A DNA stretch of 64,000 bases, from contig NZ_SWCN01000016.1 in assembly GCF_005116575.1 (NCBI RefSeq), forward strand, positions 1 through 64,000, read 5' to 3'. Every line of letters begins with the position of its first letter. Position 1 is the first letter of the stretch. Below are positions 34,657 to 43,435 of the stretch, piece by piece. The DNA comes from Desulforhopalus sp. IMCC35007 (lineage in GTDB: Bacteria > Desulfobacterota > Desulfobulbia > Desulfobulbales > Desulfocapsaceae). The notes under the pieces were generated by a model, which searched no databases, had not been told where the DNA came from, and saw nothing but the letters and a program-made list of their open reading frames with translations. The translations under genes were made by a program, and so were the position numbers.

Positions 34657-35994
34657 GTGAAGGATAAAATGAAGTACCGAAAGTATTGGGGGATGGCCGC
34701 TTTTCTTGGCGCTACCGCTGTTGCTGTTCCTGCCCTGGCAGAAGAGGCGAGTGTTGGTGATACCGTGATTCAGTTAGCCTATTCCATTGACACTTTTTAT
34801 TTTCTGATGTCAGGCGCTCTGGTCATGTGGATGGCGGCGGGTTTCGCAATGCTGGAGGCCGGTTTGGTCAGGAGTAAGAATACCGTAGAAATTCTAACGA
34901 AAAATATAGCACTCTATGCGATTGCCTGTGTTATGTATATGATTGTCGGCTACAATATTATGTATGGTGATGCGGTAAACAGCTTCATCCCTGGGCTCAG
35001 TTTTTTACTGGGAGGGGACAATACGGTCGACGAGGTGTTGAAAAGTGCTGGAGAGACATATTACTCAAACATGTCAGATTTTTTCTTTCAGGTTGTTTTC
35101 GTTGCAACAGCAATGTCAATTGTCTCTGGTGCTGTAGCTGAGCGTATGAAGCTATGGGCGTTTCTTTTGTTCGCTGTCGTGATGACCGGTTTTATCTACC
35201 CTGTGCAGGGCTATTGGAAGTGGGGCGGAGGTTTTCTCGATGCTCTTGGCTTTTTGGACTTTGCTGGTTCTGGTGTTGTTCATCTCTGTGGTGCTTCGGC
35301 GGCTCTGGCGGGAGTTCTCTTACTTGGTGCTCGTACCGGGAAATATTCAAAAGGTGTAATTAAAGCTATCCCAGGCTCTAATCTGCCACTTGCAACACTT
35401 GGTACCTTTATCCTGTGGCTCGGCTGGTTCGGATTCAACGGAGGATCGGAACTGAAGATCAGCAATATCGAAGAAGCGAATGCAGTATCAATGGTTTTTG
35501 TGAATACAAATACAGCAGCAGCAGGTGGTCTTGTTGCAGCACTTTTCCTGTCGCAGATCTGGTTTGGCAAGGCTGACCTTACCATGATCTTAAACGGAGC
35601 CCTGGCCGGTCTTGTGGCAATCACAGCCGAACCTTTGACCCCAAGCCCTCTTGTTGCAACACTCGTTGGTGCGGTTGCCGGTCTCTTGGTTGTCTTTGCG
35701 ATCATCACTATTGATAAATTGAAAATTGATGATCCGGTTGGTGCAATATCTGTACATGGAGTGTGTGGTATCTGGGGGTTGATTGCCGTAGCTTTTACCA
35801 ACCCTGAAGGCTCACTGGTTGCGCAGTTGACCGGGATCGGAGTTATCTTTTGTTGGGTTTTTGCAACAAGCTTTGTATTGTGGCTGATCATCAAGGCCGT
35901 AATGGGTATTCGAGTGAGTGCGGAAGAAGAACTTGAAGGTGTTGATGTCGCGGAATGTGGTCTTGCAGCATATCCAGAATTTACAAAAGATTGA
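34657..35994 (+). CDS. amtB: Ammonium transporter AmtB
   Basis: 445-residue ammonium channel with an N-terminal signal-like segment (ending VPALAEE) and eleven membrane helices, as usual. The two pore histidines fall in GVVHLCGASAALAG and in AISVHGVCGIWG; the family block LGTFILWLGWFGFNGGSE is intact. The start is GTG with aacggagg 6 nt upstream. Seven codons after its end the PII gene begins, so the two form the usual amtB-glnB/K pair, in which PII blocks the channel when nitrogen is plentiful. Confidence 0.95.
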   Translation: MKDKMKYRKYWGMAAFLGATAVAVPALAEEASVGDTVIQLAYSIDTFYFLMSGALVMWMAAGFAMLEAGLVRSKNTVEILTKNIALYAIACVMYMIVGYNIMYGDAVNSFIPGLSFLLGGDNTVDEVLKSAGETYYSNMSDFFFQVVFVATAMSIVSGAVAERMKLWAFLLFAVVMTGFIYPVQGYWKWGGGFLDALGFLDFAGSGVVHLCGASAALAGVLLLGARTGKYSKGVIKAIPGSNLPLATLGTFILWLGWFGFNGGSELKISNIEEANAVSMVFVNTNTAAAGGLVAALFLSQIWFGKADLTMILNGALAGLVAITAEPLTPSPLVATLVGAVAGLLVVFAIITIDKLKIDDPVGAISVHGVCGIWGLIAVAFTNPEGSLVAQLTGIGVIFCWVFATSFVLWLIIKAVMGIRVSAEEELEGVDVAECGLAAYPEFTKD

Positions 35995-35997
35995 TAA

Positions 35998-36348
<351 letters not shown>

Positions 36349-36474
36349 GGCGTGTTGTTTGTAGTACCCACTCATTCATCTCGCACAGGCCTCCCCTGTC
36401 TGTCGTGATGAAAATGCCCTGTCGCCCTGCCTCGACAGGATAGACCCTCAGTATTTTGTGGTGTCTCTTTAGAG

Positions 36475-36516
36475 AAACCCTCTGTTCCACGCAATGTGTG
36501 ACAGAGGGTTTTTTTA
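36475..36516 (+). terminator. Terminator of the amtB-PII operon
   Basis: Perfect 10-bp stem aaccctctgt (36476-36485) with acagagggtt (36501-36510), then a T-run. It lies about 130 nt after the PII stop. Confidence 0.85.
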
Positions 36517-36549
36517 GTTATATAGACCCACTGCTAATGATAATTATTC

Positions 36550-36625
36550 TTGACAAACTGTGCGCAATTTAAGTATTTTACAGGCTTGTTCCTAGAGTTT
36601 ACAGCAAGGTCTGTACTTTGCTGTA
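36550..36625 (+). promoter_or_regulatory. Promoter and inverted repeat before the cytochrome bd operon
   Basis: A sigma-70-type -35 box TTGACA (36550-36555) is followed 18 nt later by TATTTT. Downstream, tacagcaa (36600-36607) and ttgctgta (36618-36625) form a perfect 8-bp inverted repeat with a 10-nt spacer, a plausible operator. It does not match Fnr or Rex boxes that I know. Confidence 0.4.
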
Positions 36626-36691
36626 TTGAGAGCTATAATGACAAGAGTACAAATGCTCTGAATTTACAATTAACCGATGAGGACAGTAGCC

Positions 36692-36919
36692 ATGACACTG
36701 CACTCACCGTTACGTATATATCGATTTTATCGTGACGGTTTTAAGCGTATGACTGTTGGCCGGACGCTGTGGAAAATTATTTTAATAAAACTGTTTGTGA
36801 TGTTTGCCGTATTAAAATTATTCTTTTTTCCCAATTATCTAAAAACCAATTTTTCAAATGATCAACAAAGGGCTGACCATGTCATCGAACAGCTGACCGG
36901 GTCAGTGAAAAATAATTAA
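36692..36919 (+). CDS. DUF4492 small membrane protein of the cyd operon
   Basis: 75-residue protein with one membrane helix (about 30-47, IILIKLFVMFAVLKLFFF). The family core IYRFYRDGFKRMTVGRTLW is clear. DUF4492 genes are characteristically placed just before cydA in diverse anaerobes, as here (17-nt gap). It is probably an accessory subunit or assembly factor of the oxidase. The frame reaches 36677, but MTLHSPL at 36692 has a gaggacag site. Confidence 0.85.
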   Translation: MTLHSPLRIYRFYRDGFKRMTVGRTLWKIILIKLFVMFAVLKLFFFPNYLKTNFSNDQQRADHVIEQLTGSVKNN

Positions 36920-36936
36920 CTACGGAGGATGTTGTA

Positions 36937-38469
36937 ATGGGTGAAATAGATCTGGGCACTGTAAACTGGGCACGAGCGCAGTTTACTCTGACCGCGATGT
37001 ATCACTGGCTGTTTGTCCCGATAACGCTCGGGCTCTCTTTTTTGTGTGCATTTTTTGAGACGATTTATGTGCGCACAGGAAAACAGGAATGGAAAAATCT
37101 GACCAAGTTCTGGATGACCCTGTTCGGTATCAATTTTGCTATCGGTGTAGCGACAGGGATAATCATGGAGTTTGAGTTCGGTACAAACTGGTCGAATTAT
37201 TCCTGGATGGTTGGTGATATTTTTGGTGCTCCTCTTGCTATCGAGGGTATCGTCGCTTTTTTCCTGGAAGCAACATTTTTTGCGGTGATGTTTTTTGGCT
37301 GGGAACGTGCATCGAAAGGTTTCCATCTGTTTTCCACCTGGATGGTTGCCATAGGTTCAAATCTCTCGGCCCTCTGGATCCTGATTGCCAACGGCTGGAT
37401 GCAACTGCCTGTTGGGATGGCATTTAATCCGGACTCAGCACGGTTTGAGATGGAGAACATCTGGGAGGTTATTTTCTCCTCGGTGGCGGTTGCAAAATTC
37501 ACCCATACGACAACTTCAAGTTTTGTTGTTGGTTCCTGTTTTGTTATTGCGGTCTCCTCATGGTATCTTTTAAAAGGTCGCCATGTAGATATGGCGAAAA
37601 AATCCATTGCGGTCGCCTCGGTATTCGGTCTGCTTTCAGGTATTGCAACGGCCATCACAGGTGATGAATCCGCATTTGCCAATGGCCATTATCAGCCAAT
37701 GAAAATGGCAGGCTACGAGGGTTTGTACAAGGGTTCTAAAGGCGCTGATATCGTTGCCCTGGGGGTGTTGACTAGTGGCAAGAAAGTCGGTGATGGGCAG
37801 GAGCCTTTTGCATTTGAAATAACCTTGCCAAAAGGCCTGTCTCTTCTTGCCAAACGTGAGTTGAACGCTTTTGTTCCGGGTATTGAAGATCTTGTTTATG
37901 GCAATGAAGAAGAAGGGATAATGCCTGCTGCTGAAAAAATTGCAAAAGGCAAGCTGGCGATAGCTGATCTCGCTGCCTATAAAGCGGCGGGAAAAGCAGG
38001 TGATGAAACGGCAAAAGCTGAGGCCCTTGAGCGTTTTACTGTCAATCAGCCATATATGGGCTTTGGCTATATGGACAGTCCCGAAGAGATTGTTCCGCCT
38101 GTCGCTTCCATCTACTATTCTTTCCATTATATGGTGTATGCGGGAACAGCAATTATCCTGCTGATGCTGCTTCTTCTTCGTTCTACCCTGAAAAACACCC
38201 TTGTTGATCAGAAATGGCTGCAGGTCTTCGGGGTCTTTTCGTTTTTTATGATGCTGCTGTCCTCTGAGTTTGGTTGGGTTGTCGCTGAAGTGGGGAGACA
38301 GCCCTGGGCTATTCAGGATATGCTGCCGGTGAAGATGGCAACGACTAATATTGCCTCAGGAAACGTAGCTGCAACCTTTTTTATTTTCCTTGCACTCTTC
38401 ACAGTCCTGATGATTGCAGAGGTAAAGATTATGCTCAAACAAATAAACATTGGTCCGGAGGGCGTCTGA
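36937..38469 (+). CDS. cydA: Cytochrome bd ubiquinol oxidase subunit I
   Basis: 510-residue heme-bearing subunit. Visible: ARAQFTLTAMYHWLFVPITLG with the N-terminal heme-ligand histidine, TGDESAFANGHYQPMKMAGYEGLY with the quinol-site Lys/Glu pair, and GWVVAEVGRQPWAIQDM. The Q-loop (about 250-380) carries an Ala/Lys-rich insert with EEGIMPAAEKIAKGK. The enzyme reduces O2 to water with quinol electrons, and in anaerobes gives oxygen protection. Starts after tacggagg; cydB follows after 1 nt. Confidence 0.95.
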   Translation: MGEIDLGTVNWARAQFTLTAMYHWLFVPITLGLSFLCAFFETIYVRTGKQEWKNLTKFWMTLFGINFAIGVATGIIMEFEFGTNWSNYSWMVGDIFGAPLAIEGIVAFFLEATFFAVMFFGWERASKGFHLFSTWMVAIGSNLSALWILIANGWMQLPVGMAFNPDSARFEMENIWEVIFSSVAVAKFTHTTTSSFVVGSCFVIAVSSWYLLKGRHVDMAKKSIAVASVFGLLSGIATAITGDESAFANGHYQPMKMAGYEGLYKGSKGADIVALGVLTSGKKVGDGQEPFAFEITLPKGLSLLAKRELNAFVPGIEDLVYGNEEEGIMPAAEKIAKGKLAIADLAAYKAAGKAGDETAKAEALERFTVNQPYMGFGYMDSPEEIVPPVASIYYSFHYMVYAGTAIILLMLLLLRSTLKNTLVDQKWLQVFGVFSFFMMLLSSEFGWVVAEVGRQPWAIQDMLPVKMATTNIASGNVAATFFIFLALFTVLMIAEVKIMLKQINIGPEGV

Positions 38470-38470
38470 T

Positions 38471-39592
38471 ATGATCGGAAATCTCGATACAGCAACACTA
38501 CAGCAGATCTGGTGGATCCTCTGCTCAGTGGTAGGATCCCTCTTTCTCTTTCTTAACTTTGTCCAGGGAGGACAGACCCTTCTGTGGCAGGTGGCTAAAA
38601 GTGATACAGAAAAATCACTTGTTATAAACTCCCTTGGACGGAAATGGGAGCTCACTTTCACCACCCTGGTACTCTTTGGCGGGGCTCTTTTTGCCGCCTT
38701 TCCAAAATTCTACGCTACAAGTTTTGGTGGAGCTTACTGGGTCTGGATGCTGATCCTCTTTACCTTTATCATCCAGGCGGTCAGCTATGAGTACCGGAAG
38801 AAGCCAAATAATCTTCTCGGTGCAAAAACCTATGAATCGTTCCTGTTCATCAATGGTTCTGTCGGTATTCTCCTTATTGGCGCAGCGATTGGAACCTTTT
38901 TCACCGGCTCCAATTTTACCCTCAACGATTTTAACAACGTTACCTGGACCAATCCGTTGCGGGGAGTTGAGGCGGCATTTTCGCTGTTCAATCTGTCTAT
39001 GGGGCTCTTTCTGGTATTTAATGCGAGGGCGCTGGGAGCGATGTATCTTGTGAACAACATTAATTTTAATGGGGTTCCTGAGCTGGAAGCTCGTTTGAGA
39101 AAATCCTGTTTAACAAGCTTTCTCTGTGCCCTGCCATTTCTGTTGTATATTGTTGTAAGCCTCATCTTTATTGACGGTTATGGCACCGATGCCAATGGAG
39201 TTGTCTCTATGGTTGCCAATAAATACATCGGCAACCTGCTTGCCATGCCTGTTGTTCTCGGCTTGCTGCTTGTCGGTCTGGTCCTGGTTATCCTGGGTGT
39301 TACCAGAACGGGTCTTGGCAATGGTACCACCGGTATCTGGTTTGGTGGTCCTGGTACTGTTCTGGTCGGTCTTGCAATTTTGTTTACCGCCGGCTTTAAC
39401 AACACCGCTTTCTATCCATCAAAAGTGGATCTGCAGTCAAGTCTGACTATCTATAACGCCTCTTCAAGTCACTATACTTTGACGGCGATGACCTATGTCG
39501 CCATGGTGATCCCTGTCGTGGTTGGCTATATTGCCTATGTGTGGCATGTGATGGATTTTAGAAAGCTAGATACAGATGACATCAAATATTAA
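38471..39592 (+). CDS. cydB: Cytochrome bd ubiquinol oxidase subunit II
   Basis: 373-residue membrane subunit with about eight or nine helices. The N-terminal LQQIWWILCSVVGSLFLFLNFVQGGQTLLWQ and C-terminal YTLTAMTYVAMVIPVVVGYIAYVWHVMD are typical of CydB. ATG at 38471 has a ggaggg site inside the end of cydA; the open frame continues 7 codons upstream but is not used. Followed after 29 nt by a 31-codon membrane peptide gene. Confidence 0.93.
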   Translation: MIGNLDTATLQQIWWILCSVVGSLFLFLNFVQGGQTLLWQVAKSDTEKSLVINSLGRKWELTFTTLVLFGGALFAAFPKFYATSFGGAYWVWMLILFTFIIQAVSYEYRKKPNNLLGAKTYESFLFINGSVGILLIGAAIGTFFTGSNFTLNDFNNVTWTNPLRGVEAAFSLFNLSMGLFLVFNARALGAMYLVNNINFNGVPELEARLRKSCLTSFLCALPFLLYIVVSLIFIDGYGTDANGVVSMVANKYIGNLLAMPVVLGLLLVGLVLVILGVTRTGLGNGTTGIWFGGPGTVLVGLAILFTAGFNNTAFYPSKVDLQSSLTIYNASSSHYTLTAMTYVAMVIPVVVGYIAYVWHVMDFRKLDTDDIKY

Positions 39593-39621
39593 GATATTTC
39601 TGTCTATTAGAGGAGTTTATT

Positions 39622-39717
39622 ATGATGAATGCAGTGTTGCTCATAGGCTGGGTTGTTCTGATCGTTGCCACCTATAAATTGTCGGTGGTTGTACTGGAAA
39701 AAACAGATAACCTATAA
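39622..39717 (+). CDS. 31-residue membrane peptide, CydX-like third subunit candidate
   Basis: A 32-codon frame (with stop) starting ATGATG after an agaggagttt site 6 nt upstream, and ended by a strong terminator. Translation: a single membrane helix (LLIGWVVLIVATYKLSVVVL) then a short charged tail EKTDNL. It is the last cistron of the cyd operon. It plays the position and size part of CydX/CydS, but its sequence does not look like E. coli CydX, so it may be a separate small-subunit type. Confidence 0.75.
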   Translation: MMNAVLLIGWVVLIVATYKLSVVVLEKTDNL

Positions 39718-39730
39718 AGCCCGCTACCCA

Positions 39731-39775
39731 AAAAGCCCCCTGTCTTTTCTTGATAGAGACAGGGGGCTTTTTTTT
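39731..39775 (+). terminator. Terminator of the cytochrome bd operon
   Basis: Perfect 12-bp stem aagccccctgtc (39733-39744) with gacagggggctt (39758-39769) and a run of eight T directly after. It begins 15 nt beyond the 31-aa peptide's stop, supporting that gene as the operon's last. Confidence 0.92.
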
Positions 39776-39808
39776 GCCTTTCAAAAGGAGGAATCATCCT
39801 TTGCAGAT

Positions 39809-40273
39809 CTATGCCAGAAGGAAACCGCCAGTTCTCCAGAGAACCTGCAGGCAGATGAGTGCGTAAATACCTGCGACAACATCGTCCATCATGATACCAA
39901 TGCCGCCATGAATGCGCTGATCAAACCAGGATACCGGAAAAGGCTTGAAGATATCAAAGAGCCGAAACAGGGCAAAACCTAAGAGCCAGGCGATGGGATG
40001 GGCGGGTGCCGCGAGCAGGGTGATAAACATGCCCAGAATCTCGTCGATGACGATACAGCCGGCATCTGGGGTATCGAGAATTTTTTCGGCAGAACCGGAA
40101 ACGAAAAAGCCGAGAACAAAAACGCAGACAAGCATGACCAGGTAGCTGGTAAGAGAAAGATCCTTGAGAAAAAACCAGGGTACAAATGCCGCGAGAGAAC
40201 CCCAGGTGCCCGGTGCCTTTTTCATCTTACCGGCATAGAGTCCGGTGGCAATTGCCATGATGAACTGGTTCAT
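39809..40273 (-). CDS. pgpA: Phosphatidylglycerophosphatase A
   Basis: 154-residue membrane phosphatase of phosphatidylglycerol synthesis. The family blocks KKAPGTWGSLAAFVPWFF, VIDEILGMFITLL and FRLFDIFKPFPVSWFD with GGIGIMMDDVVAGIYA are all present; length is normal. Its first codon overlaps the larC stop by 4 bp, so the two are co-translated. Last gene of def-fmt-larC-pgpA. Confidence 0.93.
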   Translation of the reverse strand: MNQFIMAIATGLYAGKMKKAPGTWGSLAAFVPWFFLKDLSLTSYLVMLVCVFVLGFFVSGSAEKILDTPDAGCIVIDEILGMFITLLAAPAHPIAWLLGFALFRLFDIFKPFPVSWFDQRIHGGIGIMMDDVVAGIYALICLQVLWRTGGFLLA

Positions 40274-41445
40274 TTTTTACCACCCCTGTATGTCTGAACT
40301 TCGTGATATACTTCCTGAAGGGATACTTTATATGTATCTGCAATTTTACGACACTCCTCATATTCCGGATAGATTGTAACCCTGTCTGTGCCGATGACCT
40401 CTTTTGCCATAATTTTTCCCCAGGGGGTCTCAACAGTCACAGGCCTTCGTTGCAGAGTCCGTCTGGATTCTGTCCGGAACCGAACACCAATTGCCGAGGT
40501 CTCACTGAAGATGGTTTCCTGGATCTGTTGTCTGTAGGCAGGGGAGGTGATGACCTGGAGAGTATATCCGGGACGACCTTTTTTCATCAGTATTGGAGTA
40601 AGAGTGACGTCGAGTGCACCTCTTCTAAAAAGGAGCTCCGTGAGATAGGGAAAGCCTTCACTCCTCCAGTCATCAAGGTTGGTTTCTATGACTTCAACCG
40701 TTTGTTTTTCAGCTACATTCAGTTCAGTACCCAGGATTAAGCGGAGCAGATTAGGTTGGCCATTCGCAAGTTTCTGGCTTCCGGCACCATAGCCGGTTTT
40801 TTCCACAGTCATGGGGGGCGTAGCTCCAAAATCGTCACAAAGGCCGCGGATGAGTGCCGCTCCAGTTGGGGTGACCAGTTCCTGCTGCAGGTCAACGCCA
40901 TAGGTCGGCAGCCCGCTCAGCAGCTCACAAACCGCGGGAGCAGGGAGCGGCAGCATGCCATGGTCACACTCGACAAAGCCATGTCCGCTTGGCAAAGGTG
41001 AGCAGACCACTCTGGCAATCCCCAGCTGTTCAAAGCCAACAACCGCACCGACTATATCGATAATAGTATCGAGTGCCCCCACTTCATGGAAATGAACCTT
41101 GTCTATTGCTATCCCGTGAACCTTTGCCTCGGCCAGGCCAAGCAGGTTAAAAATTTTCAGGGATCGATCGATAACTGCGGTGCTGAGTTCACTTGCTTTC
41201 AACAGTTTTTCGATTGCAGGCAGTGTGCGCAGGTCCTGCCGTTTTGTTTGGTCTATGGATACTTTGCATGCATTTATGGAACACTCCTTGTGCTCCATAA
41301 AAGAAATATCCATGCCGGGCAGTTGGAGTTTTTCAAGTTCTTCAACAAGAATTTTTTTTTCCAGGCCGCAGTGAATCAGGGCACCGAGGAGCATATCTCC
41401 GCTGATACCGGAGAAGCAGTCCAGATAGGCTGTTTTAGGTGTCAT
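40270..41445 (-). CDS. larC: Nickel insertion protein LarC
   Basis: 391-residue LarC family protein, which makes the nickel-pincer cofactor by CTP-dependent metal insertion. N-terminal DCFSGISGDMLLGAL, HFHEVGALDTIIDIVGA and PSGHGFVECDHGMLPLPAPAV are diagnostic. It is one continuous reading frame; in Lactobacillus the gene is split by a programmed frameshift. No larA, larB or larE is in the window. The ribosome site is weak, as expected for a gene coupled behind fmt. Confidence 0.92.
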   Translation of the reverse strand: MTPKTAYLDCFSGISGDMLLGALIHCGLEKKILVEELEKLQLPGMDISFMEHKECSINACKVSIDQTKRQDLRTLPAIEKLLKASELSTAVIDRSLKIFNLLGLAEAKVHGIAIDKVHFHEVGALDTIIDIVGAVVGFEQLGIARVVCSPLPSGHGFVECDHGMLPLPAPAVCELLSGLPTYGVDLQQELVTPTGAALIRGLCDDFGATPPMTVEKTGYGAGSQKLANGQPNLLRLILGTELNVAEKQTVEVIETNLDDWRSEGFPYLTELLFRRGALDVTLTPILMKKGRPGYTLQVITSPAYRQQIQETIFSETSAIGVRFRTESRRTLQRRPVTVETPWGKIMAKEVIGTDRVTIYPEYEECRKIADTYKVSLQEVYHEVQTYRGGKK

Positions 41446-41470
41446 AGAATATTAAGTGTCTGGTCGGCGT

Positions 41471-42415
41471 TTAGGTGAGTTGAGTTCCGGGTGGGATGCT
41501 GCAACCGCAGAGAAAGGCATCCACCGGCATGCGCTTTTTGCCTTCCGGTTGTATTTCGCGGATCTGCAGGCAATTGGTTTCGCAGGATACCAGAATGCCA
41601 CGTTTGTCGGCCTGGATGACTACTCCTGGATCAAAATCAGAGTCTTTGTAAACGACTTCCGGACTGAACAAGCGCAACCGTTTGCCGTTTAAAAAACAAA
41701 ATGCGGTTGGCCAGGGATCAAGGCCACGGATAAGTCCTTCGAGCTGTTCCGCATCTTTGTGCCAGTCTATACAGCCATCGTCTTTTTTAAACATCGGTGC
41801 ATGGGTTGCCTCTGAGTGGTCCTGAGGTATTGGGATTACCGTTCCCTCTTTGAGGCCCTTGACAGCCTTTAAAAGCGTGGTACTGCCAAGTTGTGCAAGT
41901 TTGGTAAAGAGAGAGCCTGCAGTCTCGTCAGGCTCTGTGATTATGGAACTTTTGAGAAGTATGTCACCGGTGTCCATACCTTCGTCCATCTGAATGATGG
42001 TAACACCAACTTCTTTATCCCGATTGATAACTGCCCACTGGATAGGTGCGGCACCGCGGTATTTTGGGAGAAGGGAACCGTGCACATTTATGCAGCCCAT
42101 GGGGGCAAGGCCTAGTATTGAAGGAGGTAGAATTCGGCCATAGGCAGCGACGACAAACAGATCGGGCTGGTAAGTAAGTAGTCCGTTTTTAAATTCTTCT
42201 GTTTTTATTTTTGTGGGCTGAAGAACAGGTATTCCCGCTTTTTCGGCAATAATTTTAGTTGGCGGAGGGGTGAGTTTTTTACCTCTTCCTTTGGCTCTGT
42301 CTGGCTGAGTAACAACTGCGACAACTTCATCGGGACCATCAATGAGCGCTTGGAGTGTTGCTGCTGCAAAATCAGGCGTACCCATGAAAATAATGCGTAG
42401 CGGTTGCATCGACAT
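41471..42415 (-). CDS. fmt: Methionyl-tRNA formyltransferase
   Basis: 314-residue enzyme that formylates initiator Met-tRNA. Visible: RIIFMGTPDFAAATL, the catalytic NVHGSLLPKYRGAAPIQWA and VTIIQMDEGMDTGDIL, plus a C-terminal tRNA-binding domain. Starts 10 nt after def with gaggagaaaa. Pairing with def is the standard bacterial arrangement. Confidence 0.96.
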   Translation of the reverse strand: MSMQPLRIIFMGTPDFAAATLQALIDGPDEVVAVVTQPDRAKGRGKKLTPPPTKIIAEKAGIPVLQPTKIKTEEFKNGLLTYQPDLFVVAAYGRILPPSILGLAPMGCINVHGSLLPKYRGAAPIQWAVINRDKEVGVTIIQMDEGMDTGDILLKSSIITEPDETAGSLFTKLAQLGSTTLLKAVKGLKEGTVIPIPQDHSEATHAPMFKKDDGCIDWHKDAEQLEGLIRGLDPWPTAFCFLNGKRLRLFSPEVVYKDSDFDPGVVIQADKRGILVSCETNCLQIREIQPEGKKRMPVDAFLCGCSIPPGTQLT

Positions 42416-42425
42416 TTTTCTCCTC

Positions 42426-42932
42426 TTACTGTTTAAGCCATTTTTTAACTTTTTTCTTATAGAGGTTTCTTTTCAGGCTACTCAGGTGATCAAGAAAAAG
42501 AATACCATTGAGATGATCTATTTCATGCTGTAAAACGACAGCGAATCGATCCTCTGTTGTCAGCTCATGTGGTGTTCCCTGAAGGTCCTGATAAGCAACT
42601 GTGATCCTTTTGTAGCGGTTGACGTTTGCGGTGAGTTCTGGAACGCTGAGGCATCCCTCCTCATCAAGCTGTTTTCCTTCATGGCTAATGATTTCCGGAT
42701 TAACCATGGCCATGAATTCTTTTTTTTCTTCACGGTCCTTTGAGGTGTCCACAATAATCAACTTAACAGACTTTCCAACCTGCGGTGCTGCAAGTCCAAT
42801 CCCCGGTGCATCGTACATGGTTTCTCCCATGTCGTTTACGAGCTGGGTTAGATTCTCATCAAATTCGGTGATCTTTTTTGTTTCCTGGCGCAGTACCGGC
42901 TCGGGGTACTCATATATTTTTAGAATACTCAT
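42426..42932 (-). CDS. def: Peptide deformylase
   Basis: 168-residue iron/zinc hydrolase that removes N-formyl groups. All three motifs are present: GIGLAAPQVG, EEGCLSVP and QHEIDHLNG. Length is normal; the C-terminus is lysine-rich. First gene of the def-fmt-larC-pgpA operon. The ribosome site (aagag) is weak. Confidence 0.96.
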   Translation of the reverse strand: MSILKIYEYPEPVLRQETKKITEFDENLTQLVNDMGETMYDAPGIGLAAPQVGKSVKLIIVDTSKDREEKKEFMAMVNPEIISHEGKQLDEEGCLSVPELTANVNRYKRITVAYQDLQGTPHELTTEDRFAVVLQHEIDHLNGILFLDHLSSLKRNLYKKKVKKWLKQ

Positions 42933-43435
42933 TTTACTCTTAATTCACGTATATTTGATTGGATGTTAATTGTTTAAAAAACGAAAACAATGTACCACAA
43001 CAGTATTTTTTCTGCCACGCATACAGAGGATAAGCATAATATGAGCATATGTTAACAGCAAAGTAGAATGGTTGATGGGCTATCTGCAGGAACGGTCGGT
43101 TATCGGACTGGGGTTCAGGTAACAGGAAAGCGAGCTGCCTGAAGCCATAAATTCCTGTCCAAATGCTCAAAAAGCTTGACATTTTTAGGGAAAAAAGGTG
43201 AACTTGCATGCGTATACCAGGGTCAAATTATTTCCCTTCCTATGTTAGCATTGAGTTGCGGAGCACAGGTTTTTCAACTTTGCTAATAGCTTAACGATAT
43301 AAAATAATATGTGTTTTTTTATTTGAAGTGCAGCGGAAACGATCTCGAATAGAGTCGAAAAGACTGTGAGGCGGGAAGAGCCTGCTACAGTTATTTAACC
43401 TAATTGTTCAGATATTCACAGGAGAAGAGGTAGAT
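42933..43435. other. 503-bp divergent region with a leader hairpin
   Basis: Between def (minus) and the fused TRAP permease (plus). A stem of actgt/acagt and aggc/gcct (43363-43391) lies 45 nt before the permease start, with the AT-rich stretch 43290-43325 as likely promoter. A 90-codon minus frame at 42940-43209 is not protein-like. Confidence 0.4.

Noticed and set aside
42940-43209. 90-codon minus frame upstream of def
   Set aside because: No ribosome site and no protein-like pattern; it lies where the def promoter should be.
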